Origin: Rhizobium sp. RCAM05350
GTDB taxonomy: Bacteria > Pseudomonadota > Alphaproteobacteria > Rhizobiales > Rhizobiaceae
DNA: 64,000 nt
NCBI GenBank assembly: GCA_024426085.1
Contig: CP087972.1
Span: forward strand, 296,565 to 360,564
Reading direction: 5' to 3'
Of this stretch, positions 10,313 to 19,229 are shown piece by piece (positions within the stretch are counted from its first letter, which is position 1; each line of letters starts with the position of its first letter). The position numbers and the translations under genes are program-made. The notes under the pieces are model-generated. The model ran no database searches and was not told the DNA's origin. It was given only the letters and a program-made list of their open reading frames with translations.

Positions 10313-10592
10313 GGATCATCTTGTCCAAGGTCAGATCGGAAACTGCCCGCCGGAGCCGGGCATTCTCGGTCCCCAGCTCTTTCAGGCGCTTCACCTGGTC
10401 ACCCTGCAGACCGCCATATTCGGCTCGCCAACGGTAATAGGTTACTTCCGTCACACCTATCGACCGGATCGCCTCCGCAATCGATTTGCCCTGCGCATTC
10501 AGCACGTCAACCTGACGAAGCTTCGTGACGATCTCTTCTGCCTTGTGTCTTTTCGCTGCCATTTCAATGTCCTTCTTCGGCTCATAAGCCAT
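10284..10592 (-). CDS. IS3-family transposase OrfA (helix-turn-helix)
   Basis: DNA-binding subunit of the IS3 element. The HTH_Tnp_1 fold is visible as EEIVTKLRQVDVLNAQGKSI then GVTEVTYYRWRAEYGG, ending with the leucine-zipper-like TENARLRRAVSDLTLDKM and AARGNF. The ATG at 10562 (MAAKRHKAEE) is more family-like than the one at 10592 (MAYEPKKDIE), because the upstream residues lie next to the rearrangement point at 10600. Frame intact. Confidence 0.85.
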   Translation of the reverse strand: MAYEPKKDIEMAAKRHKAEEIVTKLRQVDVLNAQGKSIAEAIRSIGVTEVTYYRWRAEYGGLQGDQVKRLKELGTENARLRRAVSDLTLDKMILAEAARGNF

Positions 10593-10600
10593 ACTTCAAA

Positions 10601-10755
10601 ATGGCCGCTATGGCTATCGTCGCATCACGGCGATGCTGCACCAGGCGGGCTGGATCGTGAACGTCAAACGGGTCGAGCGGATATGGCGACGGGAAGGGGC
10701 TGAAGGTTCCCTACAAGCAACCAATGCGCGGTCGGCTCTGGCTGAACGAAAGCTC
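10601..10755 (+). pseudogene. Fragment of a second IS3-family OrfB, inverted relative to the first
   Basis: These 155 bases read GYRRITAMLHQAGWIVNVKR and onward to RLWLNESS on the plus strand. They are nearly identical, with a few substitutions and two indels, to the reverse complement of 9961-10113 in the neighbouring OrfB. The copy begins abruptly at 10601 and stops 12 bases before the M20 hydrolase stop codon. It is a remnant only, with no termini. Confidence 0.88.
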
Positions 10756-10766
10756 GGCCCGACAAC

Positions 10767-11976
10767 TCAACTGTCCTCTCGGACGCGCTCTAAGCTGTCC
10801 AGATAGCGCTCTGCAAGGCGCCCCCACATGGCGGCGCCGGTCGTCAGGCTGCCGTCGTTGAAATCGTATTTCGACGAGTGGAGGATCTGGGAGTCCGTGC
10901 CATTACCGAGACGGAGGAAACTACCTGGCCTATGCTCAAGGAAATATGCGGAAGTCTTCGCTGCCGGGCAATAGGGGGCAAATCGAGACATTCTGAGCAC
11001 CGATCAGCTCCTCGGCAACCTTGTGGGCGAATGCAGTTTCCTTTTCCGAATTCACCACAACCGGGTAGCCGTGTTCATAGTCGATCTCGGCGGTAGCACC
11101 ATGACCCTCGACGACACTCGCCGTCAGCTTGCGGATCCGCTCCTCAAGGAAAGTGCGGATCGCGGGGTCGAACGAGCGGACGCTCATCGAGATTTTTGCC
11201 GTGTTCGCAATGACGTTCGACGCTTCGCCGGCATGAATCGTACTGACGGTGACGACGGCCGTTTGGGTCGGATCGACATTGCGCGAGACGATCGACTGCA
11301 GCGTCACGACGAGATTGCAGGCGACCAAAACAGGGTCAACGGTGAGATGCGGGCGCGACGCATGGCCGCCCTTGCCGATAACGGTGATCTTCACCGTATC
11401 GCCGGCCGCCATCATCGGACCTGATCGGGTAAGCAGCGCGCCAGCGGGCATGCCTGGGTGGTTGTGCAGGCCGAAGATGACGTCGATCGGAAAACGCTCG
11501 AATAGGCCATCAGCGATCATCCGCTGCGCGCCGCTGTTCTGCCCGGCTTCTTCCGCCGGCTGGAATATAAGCGTCACTGTGCCGTTGAAGCGTTTTGTCC
11601 GCGCCAGATATTCGGCTGCACCGAGAAGAACCGTGGTGTGGCCGTCGTGACCGCAGGCATGCATCTTGCCGGGTACGGTGCTGGCATAGGGGACACCAGT
11701 CTCTTCCTCGATCGGCAATGCATCCATGTCGGCGCGGATACCGATGCTCTTGGTGCCGGAGCCGTTCTTCAGCGTCGCCACGACGCCATGGCCGCCGACA
11801 TTGCGGGTGACGGCATAACCCCAAGTCTCCAGCTTGTTGGCGACGTAACGGGCAGTCTCAGCTTCCTCGAAGGAAAGTTCCGGGCTGGAATGTAGGTGAT
11901 GGCGGGTCGCCTTCAGCTCGGCTTCCATGGCATCGAAATCGGAAATGCGGGCGTAGAGATTGTCTTGCGAGGGCAT
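10767..11976 (-). CDS. M20D-family amidohydrolase (hippurate/IAA-amino-acid hydrolase-like), one frame break
   Basis: Zinc- or manganese-dependent hydrolase of N-acyl amino acids or amide conjugates. Start ATG at 11976 ([12 protein letters not shown]). The metal-binding motif [20 protein letters not shown] lies around residues 105-125, the catalytic EE in [16 protein letters not shown] around 150, and a further His in [11 protein letters not shown]. The dimerisation domain contains [15 protein letters not shown]. The frame breaks near 10946 between LLPGSEDF and [11 protein letters not shown], close to the end. Restored length is about 403 residues, usual for the family. It lies downstream of the amino-acid ABC genes but is separated from them by a strong terminator at 12008-12030. 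The substrate is unknown; conjugate cleavage is inferred. Confidence 0.88.
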
Positions 11977-12000
11977 TGGAATTCCAGACTTGGCATGTCA

Positions 12001-12030
12001 AAAACAAGCCCCGGCCAATTTGGCCGGGGC
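12001..12030 (-). terminator. Intrinsic terminator after the polar amino-acid ABC ATPase gene
   Basis: A perfect 10-base GC-rich stem (GCCCCGGCCA with TGGCCGGGGC around a 3-base loop) spans 12008-12030. On the minus strand it is followed by TTGTTTTTG. It sits 16 bases past the predicted ATPase stop, between that gene and the M20 hydrolase. Confidence 0.85.
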
Positions 12031-12045
12031 TAGGTGGGGGTTTTC

Positions 12046-12821
12046 TAAAGAAAGCGGACAGAAAAGCCTGTGTGCGCGGATGCTGCGGATTGCCGATCAC
12101 ATCCTCGGGCTTGCCTTGTTCGACGACAACGCCGCCGTCCATGAACACCACCCGGTCGGCCGCTTCATGGGCAAAACTGATCTCATGGGTGACGACGATC
12201 ATGGTGAGACCCTGCTTCGCCAGATCCTGCATCGTCGCCAGCACTTCTCCGACCAGTTCGGGATCGAGTGCCGAGGTTGGCTCATCAAACAGCATCAGCT
12301 TCGGCTTGATCGCCAGCGCGCGCGATCGCCACACGCTGCTGCTGGCCGCCGGAGAGCTGCCGCGGATAGGCATTGGCCTTTTCCGACAGACCGACCCGCT
12401 CCAAAAGGCGCTTGGCGTTCTCCGATCGCATCCTTTCGGCTTTCACGATGGACGCCGACTGGCGCCTCGATTATGTTCTGCAACACCGTCATGTGCGGGT
12501 AGAGGTTGAACTGCTGGAACACCATGCCGATCTTTCGGCGCTGCCTTGCAATGCCGTTAGGCGACAGCCTTTCCAGACGGTCGTTCTTGACGCGGTAACC
12601 GATCTGCTCGCCATCCACCTCGATATATCCCTTCTGGATATCTTCGAGGTGATTGATACAGCGCAGGAAGGTGGATTTGCCCGAGCCGGACGGCCCCAGA
12701 ACGGCCACGACTTCCCCGGCATAATGTCGAGGTCGATGCCCTTCAACACTTCGAGCTGGTCGAAGGACTTATGGACATTACGAGCCTGGACGAGGGGCTT
12801 GCTGGTGTCGACGATGATCAA
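12046..12821 (-). CDS. Polar amino-acid ABC transporter ATP-binding protein (GlnQ/HisP type), about four frame breaks
   Basis: ATPase of an amino-acid importer. Start ATG at 12821 ([20 protein letters not shown]). The parts present in successive frames are [18 protein letters not shown] (Walker A), [18 protein letters not shown] (Q-loop), [20 protein letters not shown] (signature), [16 protein letters not shown] (Walker B) and [15 protein letters not shown] (H-loop). Frame breaks fall near 12712, 12425, 12325 and 12050. With the last one corrected, the protein ends AFLSRFL at the stop 12046-12048, as in relatives. Restored length is about 258 residues. Its start overlaps the permease stop by four bases. 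Confidence 0.85.
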
Positions 12822-13745
12822 TGGCTTGCCTCCTCTATGATGGTGGCCGGCCTGGGCGTGGCGCCATTACGGCGGTCGCTGCGGCCATAATAGGCTTCGA
12901 TATAGCCCTGGCCGATATTCAGCACCGAGGTAATGAGCAGGTACCAGAGGACCGCCACCAGCAGCATCGGGATGATCTCGAAGGTGCGGTTATAGATCGA
13001 TTGCACCGAATAAAGCAGATCGGCCATGGCGATGACGCTGACGATCGAGGTCGCCTTGATCATGCTGATCAACTGATTGCCGGTCGGCGGCACAATCGAA
13101 CGCATCGCCTGCGGAATAATGATCCGCCGCAGGGCTCGCGCCTTGGTCATGCCGAAGGCTTCCGCCGTTTCGGTCTGACCGCGGTCAACCGACAGAAGAC
13201 CACCGCGGATGACTTCCGCCATATAGGCCGCTTCGTTTAGCGCCAGACCGACAATCGCCGCCGTCATCAGGGGTAATCACCGAGTTGGTGTCCCAACTGA
13301 TGAGTGTCGGACCGAAGGGAATGGAAATCGAAATCGCCGGAAACAGCGTCGACATGTTGTACCAGAAGATCAGCTGGACAAGGAGCGGCGTGCCGCGGAA
13401 GAACCAGATGAACAGCGACGCGAACGAGCTTGCCAGCTTGTCGGACGACATGCGTGCGATCGCGATCACCAGGCCGAGCGCGACACCGAGGATCATGGCG
13501 ATCACGGTGAGGCCAAGGCTGACGTAAAGACCGCTCAAAACCGTCGGATCGAAGAAATACTGGGCAACAACCGGCCAGCCGAAGTTTTCGTTAGCGGCAA
13601 TGATCCAGCCGAAGTCGACGACGACCAGCGCAATCACGATCCGCAGGGCAAGAGGGCCAGCCCGGAAAGGCGTGTGGGCCGTCGCCACGTCGTGGAAGTC
13701 CGCGGCGCCCGAAGGCGCTGCATTGTAGTTGGTGGTGGTGCTCAT
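12818..13745 (-). CDS. Polar amino-acid ABC transporter permease (HisM/GlnP type), one frame break
   Basis: Inner-membrane channel subunit. The start ATG at 13745 (MSTTTNYNAAPSGAADFHDV) overlaps the upstream binding-protein stop (ATGA). Membrane segments include ALRIVIALVVVDFGWIIA and LYVSLGLTVIAMILGVALGL. The HisM hallmark WFFRGTPLLVQLIFWYN is present, and the EAA loop is EAFGMTKARALRRIIIPQAM. The frame breaks near 13272 in ATTACCCCTGATG (one base missing). An unusually long cytoplasmic N-terminus of about 35 residues precedes segment 1. Restored length is about 309 residues. Confidence 0.87.
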
Positions 13746-14630
13746 TTGGGAAGCTGTCCGCCAAGGTTGAGGCCGGGCTGCTTGATCATGTTGTTCTCGA
13801 GGCCCCACTTCTGCATGATCGCGGCATAGGTGCCGTTGTCCATGAGAACTTTGATCGCATCTATGAATAGCGGGCCGAGCGGCGAGCCCTTCGGAACGAC
13901 GGCACCCTGGAAAATGTCACCAAAACCGTTCTTCTGGCCGACGCCGTTCAGTTCCAGTTGGCCGTTCGCCTGGGTGACGAAGTAGGTCAGCGGCGCCTGC
14001 GAGGAGAAAAATGCATCGGCGCGCTTGGAACGGACGGCCAGGATCGATGCCGGCTGGTCGGTATAGGACTGGACCTCTACCGGTTCCTTGCCGTCAGCCG
14101 CGCACTTGTCCGACTGTGCCTTGATCACCCGTTCGGCGGATCCGCCGGCCATGACCGAGATGCGCTGGCCGCAGGACGTGTCCAGCGAGGTAATGCCCTT
14201 GGGATTGCCCTTGAGGGTGGCGAAGACGACGAATTCCTGCACCCAGTCGACGAAGTCGTTTGCCGCTTCACGATCCTTGTAGTCGCCGACCGGGCCAAAG
14301 GCGAACTGATAACGACCCGCGTTGACGCCGGCCAGCAGTGCTGGCAGGCCGCCGACTGTTGCATGCTCGATCTTGACGCCGAGAACCTGTCCGAGCGCAT
14401 CAGGTCAGGTCGGCGCTGGCGCCTGTCATCTCGGTGCCGGTGACGATTTCGTAGGGAGGGAACGAACCGTTGTTGACGGAGATCATCTTGCCGGCGGACT
14501 TGATGTCTTCTGGGAGGCGATCATGCAGCACCTCGTTGACTTCCAGCTTGATGGATGCGTCCTGCGCATTGGCGACGCCCGCAAGTGTGACGCCCGCGAG
14601 GGCGAGAGCGATGAGTTTCTTATGCGACAT
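13742..14630 (-). CDS. Polar amino-acid ABC transporter substrate-binding protein (SBP_bac_3), one frame break
   Basis: Periplasmic binding protein for an amino acid or derivative. ATG at 14630 (MSHKKLIALALAGVTLAGVANA) is preferred over the ATG six bases upstream because AAGGGGA then lies 7 bases before it; residues 1-22 are a signal peptide. The SBP_bac_3 block GKMISVNNGSFPPYEIVTG is followed by a frame break near 14402. The next frame reads DALGQVLGVKIEHATVGGLP, then SCGQRISVMAGGSAERVI and ends AIMQKWGLENNMIKQ. Restored length is about 296 residues. First of the three transporter genes; the PhtD-like gene begins 48 bases upstream of it. Confidence 0.86.
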
Positions 14631-14677
14631 GTTCATTCCCCTTGTTTTACAAAGCTACGTTTCTTGAGAGATTAAGG

Positions 14678-15658
14678 TTACGACTGCCGGTCGATCCGGC
14701 TGCCATCCGTATCGAATGCGAAAAGCTCTTCCGGCGTCATGTGGCGCTTCATGATGCCCTGTGCGTGCAGTTCACTGGCAAAATCGTCGATCATCTTGCG
14801 GTTGGCGGCAAATCCGCTGGCATCCCAGCCTTTGGGCAGCTCGCGCGACGTTTTCAGGACCTCGTCGAACATCCACGGCGTGGTTTCGGCATATTTGCGG
14901 CGTTTGGCGGTCCACATGCGCTGCGATTCGTCGACGAGCCTGCTCACTTCGGCAATCACCCACGGGTTCTCGGCAACGATTTCGGCCTTGATGCCGATCA
15001 GATGCATGCCCGGAACATATCCCGCATCATCGAAGTAACGGCGCTCTTCTGCGCGGAAATCGGCCAGAACCTGACGGAAAGGTGAGCCCGGCTCGAAATA
15101 GCCATCGGGCATGAAGGGCGTAAAGATCGCATCCAGTTCGCCTTGGCGCAAAAGGTCGACCATCGGGCGTTCGCCGGGGCAAGCTTCGATTAGGCCAGGC
15201 TGGCCAAAGCCGTCGAGGCGATCGGTGATTGGGTGTGCCCCTGTCAGGCGACCAGCATACCACATCGCGTCCTTGACCTCGACACCTTCGCGGCGAACGG
15301 CGGCGCGCGTCCATGTGTTGCCGCTGTCGCGCCAGCCTGTTACCCCGATGCGCTTTCCTGCAAGCTGGGCAAGCGTGGTGATGTCGCTGTCGTGGGTGGT
15401 CATGATGCAGCGATGACGGAAGCCGCGCATGATGAAGTTGGGAATGCCGACGACACTGTCATCGCCGTCGTGGCGAAGCTGGGTATAGCGGCTGAACGAA
15501 ATCTCGGCAGCCTCATGGTCGGGGCTCTTACCGAGATGGGAGACAAGCGTTCCGATCCGGTCCACCTGTATGTCGAGCTTGTCGGAAGCTACATCGCCGA
15601 GGATCAGCGGTGTCATGTAGTCCCAGTCACGCAGTGCAATTCGAAGTCTCAGTGTCAT
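14678..15658 (-). CDS. 4,5-dihydroxyphthalate decarboxylase (PhtD)-like / NMT1-type periplasmic-fold protein
   Basis: A type II periplasmic-binding fold without signal peptide, 326 residues, intact as read. It begins MTLRLRIALRDWDYMTPLIL, resembling the PhtD group. Features of that group include EISFSRYTQLRHDGD, THDSDITTLAQLAGKRIGVTG and GELDAIFTPFMPDGY. PhtD homologues are annotated as 4,5-dihydroxyphthalate decarboxylases, but many are uncharacterised cytosolic proteins next to ABC importers. I cannot tell enzyme from binding protein here. It heads the minus-strand cluster with the amino-acid importer and the M20 hydrolase, diverging from a MocR-type regulator. Confidence 0.75.
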   Translation of the reverse strand: MTLRLRIALRDWDYMTPLILGDVASDKLDIQVDRIGTLVSHLGKSPDHEAAEISFSRYTQLRHDGDDSVVGIPNFIMRGFRHRCIMTTHDSDITTLAQLAGKRIGVTGWRDSGNTWTRAAVRREGVEVKDAMWYAGRLTGAHPITDRLDGFGQPGLIEACPGERPMVDLLRQGELDAIFTPFMPDGYFEPGSPFRQVLADFRAEERRYFDDAGYVPGMHLIGIKAEIVAENPWVIAEVSRLVDESQRMWTAKRRKYAETTPWMFDEVLKTSRELPKGWDASGFAANRKMIDDFASELHAQGIMKRHMTPEELFAFDTDGSRIDRQS

Positions 15659-15699
15659 TCTAGATACTCACGTCAGAAAGTGCTGATGAAGGGAGATTA

Positions 15700-15747
15700 A
15701 AATGTTCACTTCGTAATGATCAAATGTTATTACGTTATTGAACATTT
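15700..15747. promoter_or_regulatory. Nested dyad in the divergent mocR / PhtD-like promoter
   Basis: Outer arms AAATGTTCA (15700-15708) and TGAACATTT (15739-15747) are perfect inverted repeats. Inner arms CGTAAT (15712-15717) and ATTACG (15729-15734) share almost the same centre (15723). The block is AT-rich and lies between the two divergent starts (15658 and 15762). It is a strong candidate operator for the divergent regulator or a partner. Confidence 0.65.
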
Positions 15748-15761
15748 AATTTGGTGAGAAA

Positions 15762-17091
15762 ATGAGCGACGCCTATAATTCGATCTGGTTTGCCGAAAAA
15801 AATAAGCGATCGAACAATTCATGGGAATCGCATTAGAAACCAGTGCCTTGATCAGGGCTGGGGCGCTTCCGGTCGGCGCCAAGTTGCCTCCAATCCGTGA
15901 TCTTGCTTTTTCGCTCGGTGTCAGCCCGGCGACGATTTCGGAGGCTTGGAGCGAGCTAAGACGGCAAAAGATCATTACAGGCAGGGGACGAAACGGCACC
16001 TGGGTCAGTGGCGACCGCTTCATCGCAAAGCCAGAGCGCCTGGCGAGTTCCGGCCACTACGGTGCTGATGTGCTCGATCTGACGATGGCCGTTCCCGACC
16101 CAAGGCTGCTGCCGCCTTTACAGCAGGCGCTGGCTTATGGGGCCTCTGCGGAGAGCCTCAACAGCTATGAACGCAGCCGTATTCTGCCGGAACTGGAGGC
16201 CGAAGTTCGCAAGACATGGCCCTATAAGCCGGAAGCGATGCTTGCGACCAACGGCGGTTATAATGCAGTGTATACCGCCATTCATGCGCTGGTGACGCCC
16301 GGTGCGCCTGTCGCCATCGAAGAACCGACCGCGATGCGCCTCCTCGATATCCTTGAGCATCAGGGCGCACGTATTCTACCTGTGAAATGTGATGAGTACG
16401 GCCCGCTGCCCTCATCGCTACAGGATGCGATGCGTTACAAACCGGTCGTTTTCCTCTTTCAGCCCCGGTTGCATTCGGTGACCGGCCGGACGGTGACGGC
16501 GCAACGCCTGGGCGAACTAGCCGAAGTACTTCGTGACAGCGACACCCTCATAATTGAGGATGATGGCATGTCCGATATTTCCGCGGTTGAGCGTTATTCG
16601 CTTGGCACGCAGTTTCCCGACCGGGTCATTCACATCATCTCGTTTTCTAAAACGCTCGGCCCCGACCTTCGCTTAGCCGTACTATCGAGCACATCGGCAG
16701 TCGTTGAACAGATCCAATCTTATCGTAGTTTCAGTGCAGCCTGGACCAGCCACGTGTTCTACAAGCCGCCGGCGCATGGTTGTTGCGCCAACCGGAAACA
16801 TGGAAAAATATCGCATCTGCCCGGGCTACCTATAAGAAACGACGCGATATGCTCGCTAGCGCATTGCGAGTGCGCGGCCTCACCATCGAAGATGGAGAAG
16901 GGTTATCGTTGTGGGTGCCAGTTGACTCTGAACCCTTTGCAATGGTTACGCTCGCTGCCCGAAATATTGCAGTTAACTCAGGAAGCAAATTCTGCGTTTC
17001 TCACAGCAATAACATTCGGGTGGCAACGTCGATGTTGGATGAGCGCTGTGAGGATGTAGCTGACGCCATTGCGCTCGCCCATATTATGTAG
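15762..17091 (+). CDS. MocR/GntR-type regulator with aminotransferase-like domain, two frame breaks
   Basis: PLP-dependent MocR-subfamily regulator. Start ATG 15762 (MSDAYNSIWFAEK). The frame then breaks in the AAAAAAA run near 15800 and resumes as FMGIALETSALIRAGALPVG. The GntR winged helix includes KLPPIRDLAFSLGVSPATIS. The aminotransferase-like domain starts about residue 100, with LATNGGYNAVYTAIHALVTPG, IEDDGMSDIS and the PLP-lysine region HIISFSKTLGPDLRL. The second break is near 16768; the frame resumes LLRQPETWKNIASARATYKK and ends DAIALAHIM. Restored length is about 443 residues. It diverges from the PhtD-like/importer/hydrolase genes and probably controls them in response to an amine or amino compound. 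Confidence 0.86.
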
Positions 17092-17772
17092 CTGCACACG
17101 CAACGCGCTGATAGCTCTGGTGCGGGCGGTGTCACGATGTTCGACCGCCGCCCGGAACAAGGGGTTCGTTGGTGACGTGTGGCACGCGCGGTCGTCACAG
17201 CGTTCCACTGCACGTTTGCGCGGATACCATGGCGTTTGGCACTTAAAGGGCCTTCCACAGTTTGTGTAGTTTACTGACCGGTAGCAGTGACACAGCGATG
17301 AGCGCTTATGCGAACGAAAACGACACGGTCACTCGGTCCAGAGACAGAAGTTCTTGGTGTCGCGTTCATTGACGATGACAGTTGGGTCGTTTCTGCTGCC
17401 GGCCCCGCCTATGGCAGCTGTCCCAAGCTCTCAGGCAATGGACCTCAATCGGCATGGCTGATCTGATCACAGTCTTCGAGAGTTGCCGGTTCAGGACAAA
17501 GTCGTGCCGATCCCGATTGTCGGTTGGAGAGGCGCAGTGCCATCCGGCTAATTATCCCTTCTGCTGTGATCATGAACCGGTTGGACATGGCCAATGATGA
17601 AAAAGAAGAAGCGAGGTTCGTAGAGATTTCTCCCAGGCCAAAAAAGTCCTTGATTTTTTATATTCTGAATGACATCTAAATTCACGTTAGATTGTAATGA
17701 TAATCTTATTGAGCTTTGCACAACAGCGCGTGACTGCGCTAGGCAAGCAACCCACAAATTCGAGGAACATGT
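17092..17772. other. 680-base intergenic stretch without a supported gene
   Basis: I find no ORF with a recognisable product on either strand. Composition shifts to AT-rich over about 17640-17720, directly before the SDR start, where a promoter is likely. A small GTGACG/CGTCAC dyad lies near 17170-17200. The rest may be decayed sequence in this IS-rich region. Confidence 0.5.
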
Positions 17773-18589
17773 ATGTCAGATCAAAAAGTTGTAGTCATAT
17801 CAGGCGCGTCTGCCGGAATAGGCGAGGCCTCGGCACGCCTCCTCGCCCAAAATGGATTCCAGGTTTTTGGGGGCGCCCGCGACGTTAAGCGGGCTCCTGC
17901 CATTCCCGGTGTTCGCTTCGGAACTGTCGACGTCACCGATGAAGCATCGGTCTCCAGCTTTGTGGAATGGGTCCTTTCTGAAGCGGGCAGAATAGATGTT
18001 CTCGTGAACAACGCGGGTATTTCGCTTGTCGGCCCGGTGGAAAATACCTCAACGTCAGAAGCTCAATTGGTGTTCGATACCAACGTGTTTGGCCCCTTGC
18101 GCATGATTAGAGCAGTCCTTCCGTCTATGCGCACTGCGCGTAGTGGCCTCATTATCAATATGAGTTCCGTGCTGGGCTTTCTGCCTGCGCCGTTTATGGG
18201 CATCTATTCGAGTAGCAAGCATGCTCTTGAAGGGCTCTCCGAATCCTTAGATCATGAAATTCGAGAGTACAACGTGCGCGTCGTGCTGATCGAGCCAACC
18301 TTCACAAATACCAACCTCGACGTGAACGCGAAGCATACCGCGTCCCCTTGGGGGGTTTACGCGTCTCAGACCGCGGCAACCACCAAAGCGGTTGTGGCAC
18401 AGATAAAATCGGCACCGTCGCCTTCCGTGGTTGCCAACCAGATTCTGGCTGCGATCAATGGCCCTTACCGCATGCGGCAACCGGCCGGGTGGACCGGCCA
18501 CATTGTTGAGCCGGCTGCGAAGGTTCATGCCGGCATCTGCGGTTGATCGCAGCCTGCGGAAAACATTCGGCTTCAGCAAACGGAGTTGA
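17773..18589 (+). CDS. Short-chain dehydrogenase/reductase, classical type, one frame break near the end
   Basis: NAD(P)-dependent oxidoreductase of unknown substrate. ATG 17773 is preceded by GAGGAACAT. The cofactor motif is SGASAGIGEASARLL (TGxxxGxG variant, residues 10-24), NNAG is in VLVNNAGISLVGPV, the catalytic Ser is in INMSSVLGFLP, and YSSSK provides Tyr and Lys. The first strand after the cofactor pocket, GGARD, suggests NADP preference. Near 18495 one indel shifts the frame; the corrected C-terminus runs LLSRLRRFMPASAVDRSLRK and ends FSKRS at 18589, typical of this SDR group. Restored length is about 272 residues. It stands alone after a 680-base gap. Confidence 0.86.
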
Positions 18590-18781
18590 TTGTAAATGTC
18601 GACCACTGAATCCGCGCCCGGGTCATTCGCAGATCGCCTCGGCTACCGTTAGGCTATCATCCGGCCACGTAGCGCGGCCCCTCACAGTTTCGTTCCTCAC
18701 CCGGAAGATTGCGCCTGGGCTGAGGTCTTGTTGAGCTTTTTTCAACCAGCGCGCAAATCTGGGAGAGGGAAACGTGACAAT

Positions 18782-19120
18782 ATGATTGGGCTAGCCTGTG
18801 AAACTCACGTGTTTTGCAAGACCGTCGTCCTGAGTTGCTGGCGAGCAATCTCAGAGATATCGACTGATAAGTTATTCACCTTGATCGAACTGAGCGTCAT
18901 AAGTCAGCTCTATCCGGAGAGACGAGCTACGAATGTAGAGCTGGCCGCAGAACTAAATCTGACTTTGGCGCAGATTGACGAAGTTATTTGGTCTTTGATT
19001 TCGACAGATTTTCTGGATGAAGAGTCCGAATATATTAGTCTTACGTTGAGAGGGTTGAGTGTTATTCGGCGCGCAGTCTCGCTAGTCGATGAGGCAAGCA
19101 GAAAAAGCAAAAAATCTTAG
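18782..19120 (+). CDS. Small hypothetical protein with winged-helix-like segment
   Basis: I do not recognise a named family. ATG 18782 (MIGLACETHVFCKT) is preferred because GAGAGGG lies 11 bases upstream; an in-frame start at 18728 would add 18 residues. The segment ATNVELAAELNLTLAQIDEV followed by SLISTDFLDEESEYISLTLR looks like the recognition helix and wing of a MarR- or HTH-type domain. Codon use is AT-richer than the neighbours, and the gene lies between an SDR and an IS30 element, which suggests horizontal transfer. About 112 residues; frame intact. Confidence 0.5.
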   Translation: MIGLACETHVFCKTVVLSCWRAISEISTDKLFTLIELSVISQLYPERRATNVELAAELNLTLAQIDEVIWSLISTDFLDEESEYISLTLRGLSVIRRAVSLVDEASRKSKKS

Positions 19121-19229
19121 TGTCCGTTCAGTGAGGTCCTGCACAGACTGTGGGTGGTCCACGTGACGTACCAATAAAAAAGTTCCATAATACTTATTAC
19201 GCAATCAGCAACCTCTGATTGGTTGGTTC

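Larger units (their letters stand above)
9345..10600 (-). mobile_element. IS3-family element, probably damaged (right end not recognisable)
   Basis: Minus-strand orfA/orfB pair with the IS3 layout. The left end near 9345 (TGGCCTGCCCCCATCGGG) resembles IS3-family termini, but no matching inverted repeat is visible upstream of orfA. Instead the sequence changes abruptly at 10601 into an inverted fragment of a second copy of the same element. OrfB also carries a disruption near 9845. Both limits are approximate. Confidence 0.75.
9961..10755. repeat. Inverted repeat of about 154 bases formed by two IS3 OrfB segments
   Basis: Arms are 9961-10113 and 10601-10755, separated by 487 bases carrying orfA and part of orfB. 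Such a long near-perfect inverted repeat can mediate inversion or deletion and may confuse assembly. It probably arose by insertion of one element near an older inverted copy followed by deletion. Confidence 0.85.

Noticed and set aside
17382..17597. Open frame of 71 codons in the 680-base gap
   Set aside because: Composition is Cys/Arg-rich, with no Shine-Dalgarno sequence or similarity I can recognise; treated as chance.
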